Shown here: piece by piece, positions 17,370 to 28,321 of the stretch
Layout: each line of letters begins with the position of its first letter
How positions within the stretch are numbered: position 1 is the stretch's first letter
Assembly: GCA_019348135.1 (NCBI GenBank)
Contig: JAHWJY010000015.1
Span: forward strand, 1-36,864
Source: Actinomycetota bacterium
GTDB taxonomy: Bacteria; Actinomycetota; Nitriliruptoria; Nitriliruptorales; Nitriliruptoraceae
DNA: 36,864 nt
Direction: 5' to 3'
Program-made: the position numbers and the translations under genes
Notes under the pieces: generated by a model
What the model was told of the DNA's origin: nothing
Database searches by the model: none
Seen by the model: only the letters and a program-made list of their open reading frames with translations

Positions 17370-18156
17370 GCGCGTCGAACGCGATGCCGGCGGTGACCGC
17401 GACGTTGAGCGAGTCGACGGACGCCGCCATCGGGATCCGGACGGCGAGGTCCGCGCCGGCGAGGGCCCCCTCGCTGAGGCCCGGTCCCTCGGCGCCGAGG
17501 AGCAGGGCCACGCGGTCGAGCGGCGGTAACGCCCCGAGGTCGGCGGCGTCGGGGTCCGGCGTGAGGGCGAGGATCCGGAACCCCCGCGCACGGAGGTCGG
17601 CCAGGCCCGCGTCGACGTCGCCGAGCGGGGCGTACGGCACGTGCAGCACGTGACCCATCGACGTGCGGACCGTCCGGCGGTAGAGCGGGTCCGCGCACCG
17701 CGGCCCGAGCAGGACCGCGTCGACGTGGAGGGCGCGGGCGGACCGGAAGATCGCCCCGAGGTTGGCCGGGTCGTTGGTCTCCTCCAGCACCACCACCGTG
17801 CCTGCGCCGGCGAGGACCTCGTCGGGCGTCGCCAGCGGCCGCCGGTGGCCGCAGCCCAACGCCCCCTGGTGGTTCGGGAAGCGGACGACCTCGCGGACGA
17901 GCTCGCGGTCGGCGACGAACACCGGGCCGTCGACCGCGGCGATCTCGCCGGCGAGGTCGTCGAGCCGGTGCGGCATCAGCAGCAGCGACTTGGTCCGGTA
18001 GTCGGACGCGACGAGCTCGCGGACGACGTTCGGTCCTTCGGCGATGAACACCCCGACGTCGTGCTCGTAGCGCTTGCGCAACTGGGGGTCCGACAGGCAC
18101 GCGTAGTCGCCCAGGCGCGGGTCGCCCGGGTCCGTGACGCGGATCACCTCACCCAT
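17311..18156 (-). CDS. SpoU/TrmH-family RNA 2'-O-methyltransferase
   Basis: The 281-residue product has the three SpoU motifs: NDPANLGAIFRSA, LLLGAEGPGLS and IPMAASVDSLNVAVTAGIAF. These form the knotted SAM-binding fold that methylates a ribose in rRNA or tRNA. The N-terminal segment with KRYEHDVGVFIAEGPNVVRE is a substrate-binding L30e-like extension. The exact target nucleotide cannot be told. It lies 80 bp downstream of kgd on the same strand, separated by a hairpin. About 25 C-terminal residues are Pro/Arg-rich and overlap the pseudogene remnant; the natural C-terminus may be shorter. Confidence 0.9.
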   Translation of the reverse strand: MGEVIRVTDPGDPRLGDYACLSDPQLRKRYEHDVGVFIAEGPNVVRELVASDYRTKSLLLMPHRLDDLAGEIAAVDGPVFVADRELVREVVRFPNHQGALGCGHRRPLATPDEVLAGAGTVVVLEETNDPANLGAIFRSARALHVDAVLLGPRCADPLYRRTVRTSMGHVLHVPYAPLGDVDAGLADLRARGFRILALTPDPDAADLGALPPLDRVALLLGAEGPGLSEGALAGADLAVRIPMAASVDSLNVAVTAGIAFDALRRARDRTPAVPPSPSRPR

Positions 18157-18178
18157 CGCCGGCCACCACCCCGGATCC

Positions 18179-18218
18179 GTGGTCGATGTGTCCCGGCATG
18201 CTGGGACGGATCGACCAC
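18179..18218 (-). terminator. Long hairpin after kgd
   Basis: Two 17-nt arms (18179-18195 and 18202-18218) pair with one G-G mismatch and two G-T pairs around the loop GCATGC. It begins 18 nt past the kgd stop on the minus strand. No T-run is present. Termination or mRNA-end protection is likely. Confidence 0.6.
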
Positions 18219-18236
18219 ACAGAGCGCCTCAGCGGG

Positions 18237-21905
<3,669 letters not shown>

Positions 21906-21911
21906 GCGGCG

Positions 21912-21917
21912 ATGGTA
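21912..21917 (-). promoter_or_regulatory. -10 hexamer TACCAT for kgd, leaderless
   Basis: On the minus strand TACCAT ends 6 nt before the ATG at 21905, so the predicted transcription start coincides with the start codon. Confidence 0.45.
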
Positions 21918-22001
21918 CTCCCGCGGGAGGACCGGCCCGTCGGGCGACCCGGTCGGGTGTCGAGCAGCGTCTTCAGACGACCTCGCGGCGTTCGAGGGGG
22001 G

Positions 22002-22577
22002 TCAGCCGCGGCCGTGGGCGGGGTCGCGTCCGGTGAGGCCCAGGAGCCGGTCGAGGAGCGGCGCGTCCTCCGGCACCGGGACCTCGGGGCCGAAGATCCC
22101 CGCCGCCCGGACCTCGGGGGTGACGTGCGGCGCCGTCGCGTCCCACGCCGCCTGCACCAGCTCGTCATCGAGGTCGAGGGCCTGGTCCGTCGCCACCGCC
22201 AGGTCCCAGCTGTGGATCACGAGGTCGGCCACGCGCTGGAGGACGTAGAAGCTGCCCGGGACGTCCCCGAAGGAGAGGTGGACCGTGCGGCCGAGAGCGC
22301 CGGGCGCCACGACCGCGGCCTGTGCGGCGGCGGCCACCTCGGCGTGACGGGCGACGGGGTCGTCGCCGAGCTCCGCGTCGACCTCACCCACCTCGGCGAC
22401 CGTGCGGCCGTCGAGGAGCGGCGGGACCCACGCGTGCTCGTCCACGAGGTGGGCGACGAGGTCGCGGACGTCCCAGTCGGCGCAGGGCGTCGGTGCGGAC
22501 CACCGGTCGTCAGCGATGCCCCGGACCAGTCGGTCCGAGACGTCGACGCCGCGCTGGTGCAGGGCGATGGGATCCAC
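22002..22577 (-). CDS. TIGR03086-type DinB/mycothiol-dependent maleylpyruvate isomerase-like protein
   Basis: The 191-residue product starts at a GTG with GAGGAGG 6-9 nt upstream. The N-terminus has the typical PTPCADWDVRDLVAHLVDEH block, whose His is a metal ligand in the DinB/MDMPI four-helix fold. A second His-containing helix is seen at DLVIHSWDLAVA. Such proteins bind a divalent metal and some use mycothiol as cofactor; the substrate here is unknown. It diverges from the DUF4349 lipoprotein gene, with 135 bp between the starts. Confidence 0.85.
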   Translation of the reverse strand: MDPIALHQRGVDVSDRLVRGIADDRWSAPTPCADWDVRDLVAHLVDEHAWVPPLLDGRTVAEVGEVDAELGDDPVARHAEVAAAAQAAVVAPGALGRTVHLSFGDVPGSFYVLQRVADLVIHSWDLAVATDQALDLDDELVQAAWDATAPHVTPEVRAAGIFGPEVPVPEDAPLLDRLLGLTGRDPAHGRG

Positions 22578-22712
22578 TGCGGCCTCCTCGGTCCCGCACG
22601 CGATGATCTACGGGCCACGCAGTCGAGCGCGTCGGCCGGCACGCCGTCAAGCCCGAGGCAACCCTCGTCGGCCAGCGGGCGTCCCACCCGTAGCCGACGC
22701 GAGGACCGCCGC

Positions 22713-23669
22713 ATGCCGACGACCACGCCCCGAGCACGGGCCCGACTGATCGGCGCCGTCCTGGCCGCGGCGCTCCTCGCGACGGGCTGCGCCAGTTCCG
22801 ACGAAGGCGCCACGAGCCCCGAGCCCGTCGCGGACGGGGTCGACGCCGGCGGCGGTGAGGCGGCCGAGACCGAGGCGGCGGCCGGCGACGACGCGATGCA
22901 GGCGCTCGAGGTCGGTGTGCCCCTCGGGCGCAAGGTCGTCTTCCGCGCCCACGTGTCGCTCGAGGCCGACGACACCCAGGCAGCCATCACCGACATCCGC
23001 CGCGCTGTCGAGCGCGTGGGCGGCTTCGTCGCGACCGCCGCCGTCCGACGCGGCGAGGACGACCAGCTCCGCGGCACGCTCACGCTGCGCGTCCCGAGCA
23101 GCGAGCTCGACACCACACTCGATGCGCTCCGTGCCGTCGGTGATCGCGTGGTCGAGGAGCGCATCGACTCCGACGACGTCACCGAGGAGTTCGCGGACGT
23201 CGAGGCGCAGCTGCGCAACCTCCGTGCCCTCGAGACGGAGCTGCTGTCGCTCCTGGCCGAGGTCCGCGACAAGAGCGACAACGCGGAGCAGATCCTGGCC
23301 GTGTTCGAGCGGATCCGCCAGGTCCGGGGGGAGATCGAGCAGCTCGAGGGCCGGCGCCAGGTGCTCGACGACCTCGTGTCGCTCGCGACCGTCGAGGTGT
23401 CGATCGAGCCGACGTCGTCGGCGACCCCCCTGGCCTCCGACGAGTGGCGACCGGGCGACGTCGTCCGGTCCGCCGTCCGGACCACGGTGGCGGCGCTGCG
23501 AACCGTCGTCGACGTCGCCATCTGGCTCACGCTCACCGTCCTGCCGGTCGCCCTCGTCGTCATCGGGGTGCCGCTCGTCATCGGCCTCGCGCTGCGCCGG
23601 TCGTGGCGTCGGCGGCAGGACAGCGGGACGAGACCGGTCGACGTCGGAGACGACCGAGCGACGGAGTAG
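22713..23669 (+). CDS. DUF4349 lipoprotein with C-terminal membrane helix
   Basis: The 318-residue product has an ATG start with GAGGA about 8 nt upstream. The lipobox is LATGC with Cys26, followed by an acidic, Ala/Glu-rich linker. Residues about 70-250 are the DUF4349 domain: a beta-alpha part (TLRVPSSELDTTLDALRAVG) and a long coiled-coil (ALETELLSLLAEV, IEQLEGRRQVLDDL). A hydrophobic segment at about 265-295 and an Arg-rich tail place the C-terminus in the cytoplasm. The role is unknown; the family is a widespread putative envelope protein. Confidence 0.88.
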   Translation: MPTTTPRARARLIGAVLAAALLATGCASSDEGATSPEPVADGVDAGGGEAAETEAAAGDDAMQALEVGVPLGRKVVFRAHVSLEADDTQAAITDIRRAVERVGGFVATAAVRRGEDDQLRGTLTLRVPSSELDTTLDALRAVGDRVVEERIDSDDVTEEFADVEAQLRNLRALETELLSLLAEVRDKSDNAEQILAVFERIRQVRGEIEQLEGRRQVLDDLVSLATVEVSIEPTSSATPLASDEWRPGDVVRSAVRTTVAALRTVVDVAIWLTLTVLPVALVVIGVPLVIGLALRRSWRRRQDSGTRPVDVGDDRATE

Positions 23670-23672
23670 CGT
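23667..23672 (+). promoter_or_regulatory. -10 hexamer TAGCGT for the HhH-GPD gene
   Basis: TAGCGT overlaps the stop codon of the DUF4349 gene and predicts a start near 23679, 27 nt before the ATG at 23706. Confidence 0.3.
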
Positions 23673-23705
23673 GCCCCACGCCCCGCTCGACCGACAGGCT
23701 GTGCG

Positions 23706-24284
23706 ATGCCCGACCTCACGCTCACCGGCGACCCGGACGCCGACCGGCTGCTGTCCGAGGACCCCCTCGCGCTCCTGATCGGGATGCTCCTCGACCAGCA
23801 GGTGACGATGGAGTCCGCGTTCGCCGCACCGGCGCGCCTGGCCGAGCGTCTGGGGGGCAGCTTCGACGCCGCGACGATCGCCGGCATGGACCCGGACCGG
23901 CTCGAGGAGGTCTTCCGCGAGAAGCCCGCCCTCCACCGGTACCCGGGGTCGATGGCGAAGCGTGTCCACGCGCTGTGCGCGTGGATCGTCGAGCACGCGG
24001 GTGGGGACGCGGCCCGGATCTGGGAGGACGCCGCCGACGGGGCCGAGCTCGTGGCGACCCTGAAGGGGCTGCCGGGGTTCGGCGACCAGAAGGCGCGGAT
24101 CTTCACGGCGCTGCTGGGCAAGCAGTGCGGCGTCACTCCGACCGGGTGGCGCGAGGCCGCCGGCGAGTACGGCCAGCCCGGCTACCGGTCGATCGCCGAC
24201 GTCACGAGCACCGAGACGCTCGAGCAGGTGCGCGCCTCGAAGCAGGCGCGCAAGGCCGAGGCCAAGCGGGCCGCCGCCGGTTGA
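23706..24284 (+). CDS. HhH-GPD family base-excision-type protein (TIGR03252-like)
   Basis: The 192-residue product is a small helical protein. It has a DQQVTMESAF helix near the N-terminus and a helix-hairpin-helix with Gly-rich turn (LKGLPGFGDQKARIFTALLG), the DNA-binding element of the HhH-GPD superfamily. It lacks the Cys4 Fe-S cluster of EndoIII and is shorter than AlkA or MutY. A role in DNA repair is inferred from the fold; glycosylase activity is not shown. The stop is 9 bp from the convergent gene at 24294. Confidence 0.85.
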   Translation: MPDLTLTGDPDADRLLSEDPLALLIGMLLDQQVTMESAFAAPARLAERLGGSFDAATIAGMDPDRLEEVFREKPALHRYPGSMAKRVHALCAWIVEHAGGDAARIWEDAADGAELVATLKGLPGFGDQKARIFTALLGKQCGVTPTGWREAAGEYGQPGYRSIADVTSTETLEQVRASKQARKAEAKRAAAG

Positions 24285-24293
24285 GGATCGAGC

Positions 24294-25358
24294 TCAGCGC
24301 CGGCGCATCTCGATGTGGACGTGCGCGCGGTTGCCGCCACCGTTGACGTCGATCTGGGACACGAAGGGGAGCTTGCGCGCCCCGCCGGCGATGACGTCGA
24401 CGCCACCCTGGACGCGTTGGCCCGGCCGGACCTTCGGGTCCGTGACGTGGATGACGGACACGAGCATGCCGGGGTCGTCGTCGGGCACGAACCGCAGGCG
24501 GAAGTCGGGGTACTTGCCGTAGAGCGCGTACGGCTCGACGGCCACCACGCGACCGGTGACCGGCGCACGGACCGGGTCGCCGGCGTCCATCGCGATGTCG
24601 ACGGCGGACGTGCCCGGCGTCCCGCGTCCGCGACTGGGCAGCTTGCGGCCCCACGCGGCCCGCATCGGGGTGGCGCTGCCGTTCGACGACTGGTGGAAGC
24701 CGATGTAGGCCGGTCGCGGCGACGGGGTGTGGACCTCGACGCCGGCGCCGGTGGCCAGCAGCGGTGCGTCGACGCGTAGCCAGGCCGCGTCGAGGATCCG
24801 ACGGGTGTCCTTCGGGTCGAGCCGGGCACCGACGCGGACATCGACGACCTTGCTGGCCCGGACGACGTCCTCGCGGTCGAGCGTGCTGCCGATGTCGATC
24901 CGCGCCTCGCCCAGCGTGCGGGCGACACGGGCACGACCGGCGGCGAGCACGCGTTCGACGTCGTCGTGGTCGACCTCGCGTCCGAGGTCGAGGCCGAGCG
25001 TGACGGCGCCGTCGACGATGTCCGAAGGGTCGGGACGGTCGCCGATGCCGATCCCGGCGGTGGCGAACGCCTCGACGGACGCGGCCCAGGCGGCGGCGAC
25101 GACACGGTCGAGGTCGGAGCCGTCGACGCGGGCGCCGACGTCGACGCCGAAGCGCTCGGCGGCGTCGCGGTAGTCCCGCAGGTCGAGCGCCTCGCCGAAG
25201 TCGAAGCCGGCGGCGGTGAACGAGTTCTCGAGGTCCTGTCGCGTCGCGGCGTCCGCCGGCGCCGCGGCGACGAACCCGACAGCGAGGGTCGTCGCCAGCG
25301 CGGCCGCGACGACGGCGGCTCGGCGGGGGGCGCGGCTGGGGGCGACGCGGGACGGCAT
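24294..25358 (-). CDS. Secreted degenerate M23-like protein with three 51-residue repeats
   Basis: The 354-residue product has a signal peptide (1-38, ending ADAA). Residues 51-203 hold three tandem 51-residue repeats (51-101, 102-152, 153-203). Each repeat is two 20-residue halves of pattern hDhG-x2-hD-x2-D plus an 11-residue helix. Residues about 210-354 resemble an M23/LytM fold: Asp254 in VDIAMDAGDPVRAP, His304, and HVH at 346-348. The His normally four residues before the Asp is replaced by Thr250, so zinc binding and peptidase activity are doubtful. It may be a non-catalytic wall-binding or activator protein. I do not recognise the repeat. The upstream region is rich in inverted repeats. 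Confidence 0.8.
   Translation of the reverse strand: MPSRVAPSRAPRRAAVVAAALATTLAVGFVAAAPADAATRQDLENSFTAAGFDFGEALDLRDYRDAAERFGVDVGARVDGSDLDRVVAAAWAASVEAFATAGIGIGDRPDPSDIVDGAVTLGLDLGREVDHDDVERVLAAGRARVARTLGEARIDIGSTLDREDVVRASKVVDVRVGARLDPKDTRRILDAAWLRVDAPLLATGAGVEVHTPSPRPAYIGFHQSSNGSATPMRAAWGRKLPSRGRGTPGTSAVDIAMDAGDPVRAPVTGRVVAVEPYALYGKYPDFRLRFVPDDDPGMLVSVIHVTDPKVRPGQRVQGGVDVIAGGARKLPFVSQIDVNGGGNRAHVHIEMRRR
24750..25208 (-). repeat. Three tandem 153-bp coding repeats (51 residues each)
   Basis: The encoded units span residues 51-101, 102-152 and 153-203 with no gaps or insertions. Conserved positions include the G-h-D-h-G start of each 20-residue half, the D-x2-D pair, and an Ala-rich 11-residue helix. 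The DNA copies have diverged, so the duplication is old. Confidence 0.8.
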
Positions 25359-25373
25359 CGGTGGTTCGCTCCG

Positions 25374-25397
25374 GGTCGGGGGAGGGCTCTCCCGACC
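25374..25397 (-). promoter_or_regulatory. Dyad next to the ribosome site of the M23-like gene
   Basis: GGTCGGG and CCCGACC flank a 10-nt spacer and overlap the CCCGGAG region before the ATG at 25358. It could be an operator or a hairpin that affects translation. Confidence 0.35.
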
Positions 25398-25669
25398 AGT
25401 CGGCCGGGGGCGGGGCGATGTTGACCGATGCGCCGGAGATGTCGTGCCAGGCCGCGGGCCCCCGCGACCCCCGGAACGGCGTCCTACGGGCTCCTGGCAG
25501 GGGCTGGGCGGCGATCCCGCCGGTCCCCGCCGGATGCACGAGATGGCGGCCGGAGTTCACTGTCCGCTCGGACAGGGGCCATCGGGAACTCGTCCCTCCC
25601 CGCACCCGTACGTCGTGGTCCTGACGGAACGTGACCGTCCCCCGCGGCGGGTGACGCTGCGTCATCCGC

Positions 25670-25683
25670 GCCCCGGTCGGGGC
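25670..25683 (-). terminator. Small hairpin after the DUF3309-like gene
   Basis: GCCCC/GGGGC closes a GGTC loop 4 nt past the stop codon on the minus strand. The stem is short and lacks a T-run. Confidence 0.3.
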
Positions 25684-25687
25684 CCTC

Positions 25688-25840
25688 TCAGCTCCCCGCG
25701 AGCGTCAGGAACAGTGCCGCGGTCCCGAACACCACGGCGACCATCGCGGCGGGGGCGTAGCCCCACCCGCGGCTCCACGGCCACCACGGCAGCACGAGCA
25801 CCAGGAGGACGCCGACGAGGAGCAGCGGGGCGTAGGGCAC
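25688..25840 (-). CDS. Small DUF3309-like membrane protein (50 residues)
   Basis: GTG at 25840 opens a 50-codon frame. The product has two hydrophobic segments (about 5-18 and 31-47) around the block LPWWPWSRGWGYAP. That block is very like the LPxWPxSRGWGYxP signature I associate with DUF3309 small membrane proteins. The function of that family is unknown. It lies 8 bp after the stop of the upstream hypothetical gene and is probably in the same transcript. The ribosome site is weak (GAG), consistent with translational coupling. Confidence 0.72.
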   Translation of the reverse strand: MPYAPLLLVGVLLVLVLPWWPWSRGWGYAPAAMVAVVFGTAALFLTLAGS

Positions 25841-25848
25841 GGCGCGGC

Positions 25849-26067
25849 TCAGGCCGGTAGCGGCAGGTCCGCCGCGCCCAGCGCCCGGGTGTAGGCGTCG
25901 ACCTGGGAGAGGTAGTCCGGCCGTTGCTGCAGTCCGTCGAAGCGCGACTCCAGCACCCGCCGGCGACCCACGAGCGCGTCCCGCTGCCCCGAGACGAGCG
26001 CGCCCGGTGTCGACAGGCGCACGTCGATGTCGTTCATCTCGTCGAGGATCCGGCGGAGCTCGTTCAC
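25849..26067 (-). CDS. Small charged hypothetical protein (72 residues)
   Basis: I chose the GTG at 26067, which has GAGG 7 nt upstream; the frame stays open to 26205 but that extension is Arg/Pro-rich and non-conserved in character. The product is soluble and helical, with two predicted amphipathic helices (NELRRILDEMNDIDVRL; GRRRVLESRFDGL) and a TRALGAADLPLPA tail. No family is recognised. It forms a small unit with the DUF3309-like gene and diverges from rimK with 208 bp between. Confidence 0.6.
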   Translation of the reverse strand: MNELRRILDEMNDIDVRLSTPGALVSGQRDALVGRRRVLESRFDGLQQRPDYLSQVDAYTRALGAADLPLPA

Positions 26068-26227
26068 GTGTCTGCCTCGAGGGGTGGGGCCGACGGCCCG
26101 TCGGGACGACGGGTGACGGCCCGCGGACGGCGGTGCACGCATCGTGACATCCCCGGCTGCCCGGTGCGCCCGACCGTTCGGGTCCTCGACGGGCCCATCG
26201 GGCACCGGCCGCCCGTCCCGGGACGAC

Positions 26228-26233
26228 TACGGT
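26228..26233 (+). promoter_or_regulatory. -10 hexamer TACGGT for rimK
   Basis: TACGGT predicts a start near 26240, giving a leader of about 36 nt. No clear Shine-Dalgarno sequence precedes the ATG. Confidence 0.35.
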
Positions 26234-26275
26234 TCGCTCCCGTCATCCTCCCCCCGCGTCGATCGGCACGCTCCC

Positions 26276-27184
26276 ATGAAGCTCGCGATCCTGTCGCGCA
26301 ACTCCTCGCTCTACTCCACGTCACGCCTGCGTGAGGCCGCGGAGGAGCGCGGGCACGAGGTCAAGATCATCGACTACCTGCGGTGCGTGATGGACATCAC
26401 CTCGCACCGGCCGGCCATCATGTTCGCGGGCAACAAGCTCACCGACATCGACGCCATCATCCCGCGGATCGGGGCGACGCACACGTTCTACGGCACCGCC
26501 GTGGTGCGGCAGTTCGAGATGATGGGCGTGTTCCCCACCAACGAGTCACAGGGGATCTCGCGCTCGCGCGACAAGCTGCGCTCGATGCAGCTGCTCGCTC
26601 GCGAGGGCGTGGGCCTGCCCGTGACGTCCTTCGCGCACTCCACCAAGGACATCGACGGGGTCATCGACCTCGTGGGCGGCGCGCCGCTGGTCGTGAAGCT
26701 GCTCGAGGGCACGCAGGGCCTCGGGGTCGTCCTCGCCGAGACGCGCAAGGCCGCCGAGTCGGTGATCGGCGCCTTCCGCCAGCTCAACGCCAACATCCTC
26801 GCCCAGGAGTTCATCAAGGAGGCCGGGGGCTCGGACATCCGCGCCTTCGTGGTCGGTGGTCGCGTCGTCGCCGCGATGGAGCGCAAGGCCGCCCCCGGTG
26901 AGTTCCGCTCCAACGTCCACCGCGGAGGCACGGCCTCGAAGATCAAGCTCACCCCGGAGGAACGGGCGACGGCCAAGCGGGCCGCGAAGATCCTCGGGCT
27001 GAACGTCGCCGGCGTGGACCTGATGCGCTCCAACCACGGGCCCGTCGTGATCGAGGTCAACTCCTCCCCCGGGCTGGAGGGCATCGAGGGCGCCTCCGGC
27101 GTGGACGTCGCGGGCAAGGTGATCGAGTTCATCGAGAAGAACGCCAAGCCCGGTCGTCAGCGCAGCCGCGGCACGAAGGGCTGA
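26276..27184 (+). CDS. rimK: RimK-family ATP-grasp alpha-L-glutamate ligase
   Basis: The 302-residue product starts [18 protein letters not shown], as in RimK. The ATP-grasp core shows [17 protein letters not shown] (phosphate loop), [20 protein letters not shown], and the metal-ligand end [18 protein letters not shown]. RimK adds glutamates to the C-terminus of ribosomal protein S6 in Enterobacteria; the acceptor in this organism is not known, and rpsF is not nearby. A downstream start is less likely. It is followed by the alcohol dehydrogenase gene after 2 bp. Confidence 0.93.
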   Translation: MKLAILSRNSSLYSTSRLREAAEERGHEVKIIDYLRCVMDITSHRPAIMFAGNKLTDIDAIIPRIGATHTFYGTAVVRQFEMMGVFPTNESQGISRSRDKLRSMQLLAREGVGLPVTSFAHSTKDIDGVIDLVGGAPLVVKLLEGTQGLGVVLAETRKAAESVIGAFRQLNANILAQEFIKEAGGSDIRAFVVGGRVVAAMERKAAPGEFRSNVHRGGTASKIKLTPEERATAKRAAKILGLNVAGVDLMRSNHGPVVIEVNSSPGLEGIEGASGVDVAGKVIEFIEKNAKPGRQRSRGTKG

Positions 27185-27186
27185 TC

Positions 27187-28269
27187 GTGACCCGAGCCGT
27201 CCTCGTCACCGAGCCGAACGCACCGGTCGAGCTCGTCGACCTCGTGCTCGACGACCCGGCCCCGGACCAGGTCCGGGTGCGGCTCGCCGCCGCCGGCGTG
27301 TGCCACTCGGACCTGTCGGCGCGCGCCGGCACGATGGCGTGGCCACGTCCGATGGTCCTCGGCCACGAGGGCGCCGGCGTCGTCACCGCCGTCGGCAGCG
27401 AGGTGACGCGCGTGGCGGTCGGCGACCACGTCATCCTCGCCTGGAACCAGCCCTGCCGGGCGTGCTTCTGGTGCGGCAAGGGCGAGCCCTGGCTGTGCGG
27501 CAACGCCACCTCGGACGTGCTCGACCACCCGTACGGCACGGTCGCCGGCGAGCGCGTCTCGCCGTTCCTCGGCGCCGGCGCGTTCGCGGAGGAGACACTG
27601 CTGCTCGACCGCGCGGTGGTGCCGATCGCGGAGGACGTCCCGCTCGAGACGGCGGCGCTGATCGGCTGCGCCGTCACGACGGGTGTCGGAGCGGTCCAGA
27701 AGGCGGCGGCGGTGGCCGAAGGCGACACCGTCGCCGTCATCGGTTGCGGCGGCGTCGGGCTGTCCGTCGTCCAGGGCGCGCGCATCGCCGGCGCGAGCAG
27801 GATCGTGGCGGTCGACCTCAAGCGCGACAAGCTCGAGCTGGCGGAGCGCTTCGGGGCCACCGACCTCGTCGACGCCGGCGGGACCGACCCCGTGAAGGCG
27901 ATCAAGGCTGCCACGGGCGGACACGGCGCCGACCACGTGTTCGAGGTGCTGGGGCGGTCGCAGACGATCCGGCAGGCCTTCAGCGCCACCCGGCGGGGTG
28001 GCACCACGGTCGTCGTCGGGGTCGGGAGCGCGCAGGACAAGGTCGAGTTCAGCGCCATGGAGCTGTTCTGGATGGCACGGACCCTGGTCGGCTGCGTCTA
28101 CGGCAACGCCGACCCGGACGTCGACTTCGCGCGCATGCTCGAGCTCGTCGGCGACGGCCGGCTCGAGCTCGACGAGCTCGTGACCGACCGCGTCGGCCTC
28201 GACGATGTCGGCGCCGCGCTCGACGCCATGGCCGAGGGCCGCGGCATCCGCACCGTCGTCACCTTCTGA
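27187..28269 (+). CDS. Zinc-dependent alcohol dehydrogenase (MDR superfamily, class III-like)
   Basis: The 360-residue product has the catalytic zinc Cys and Asp in GVCHSDLS, and the GHEGAGVV block. Four structural-zinc cysteines are spaced C-x2-C-x2-C-x7-C in PCRACFWCGKGEPWLC. The NAD-binding motif is IGCGGVGLSVVQGA with an acidic residue at VAVDLKRDK, so NAD is the probable cofactor. The sequence resembles the aryl/thiol-linked alcohol dehydrogenases of Actinobacteria. The substrate cannot be told. The GTG start is 2 bp after rimK, so the two are one transcript. A perfect palindrome follows. Confidence 0.93.
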   Translation: MTRAVLVTEPNAPVELVDLVLDDPAPDQVRVRLAAAGVCHSDLSARAGTMAWPRPMVLGHEGAGVVTAVGSEVTRVAVGDHVILAWNQPCRACFWCGKGEPWLCGNATSDVLDHPYGTVAGERVSPFLGAGAFAEETLLLDRAVVPIAEDVPLETAALIGCAVTTGVGAVQKAAAVAEGDTVAVIGCGGVGLSVVQGARIAGASRIVAVDLKRDKLELAERFGATDLVDAGGTDPVKAIKAATGGHGADHVFEVLGRSQTIRQAFSATRRGGTTVVVGVGSAQDKVEFSAMELFWMARTLVGCVYGNADPDVDFARMLELVGDGRLELDELVTDRVGLDDVGAALDAMAEGRGIRTVVTF

Positions 28270-28317
28270 TCCCTGTACCGACCTGGTCCGGACGTCCGGA
28301 CCAGGTCGGTACAGGGA
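28270..28317. terminator. 48-bp perfect palindrome, bidirectional terminator candidate
   Basis: Two 24-nt arms centred at 28293/28294 match without a mismatch. It sits directly after the alcohol dehydrogenase stop and 4 bp before the stop of the convergent oxidoreductase, so it can fold in either transcript. It begins TCCCTGTACCGACC. There is no T-run. It could also be a copy of a dispersed palindromic repeat or a protein-binding site. Confidence 0.75.
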
Positions 28318-28321
28318 CGCG

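Larger units (their letters stand above)
25359..25687. promoter_or_regulatory. 329-bp region without a gene; structured leader/promoter of the M23-like gene
   Basis: No credible ORF is present on either strand. The region lies upstream of the M23-like gene and downstream of the DUF3309-like gene, both on the minus strand. It contains a 24-nt dyad (25374-25397, GGTCGGG/CCCGACC) touching the ribosome site; interleaved repeats at 25542-25591; an odd-length palindrome TGACGC-T-GCGTCA at 25652-25664; and a hairpin at 25670-25683. A structured 5' leader is possible. No known riboswitch motif is recognised. Confidence 0.4.

Noticed and set aside
25359-25687. c-di-AMP (ydaO-type) riboswitch before a wall-hydrolase-like gene
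   Set aside because: Context fits, but I cannot find the conserved GGGGUGAAUC or CAGCUAACC-type motifs on the minus strand.
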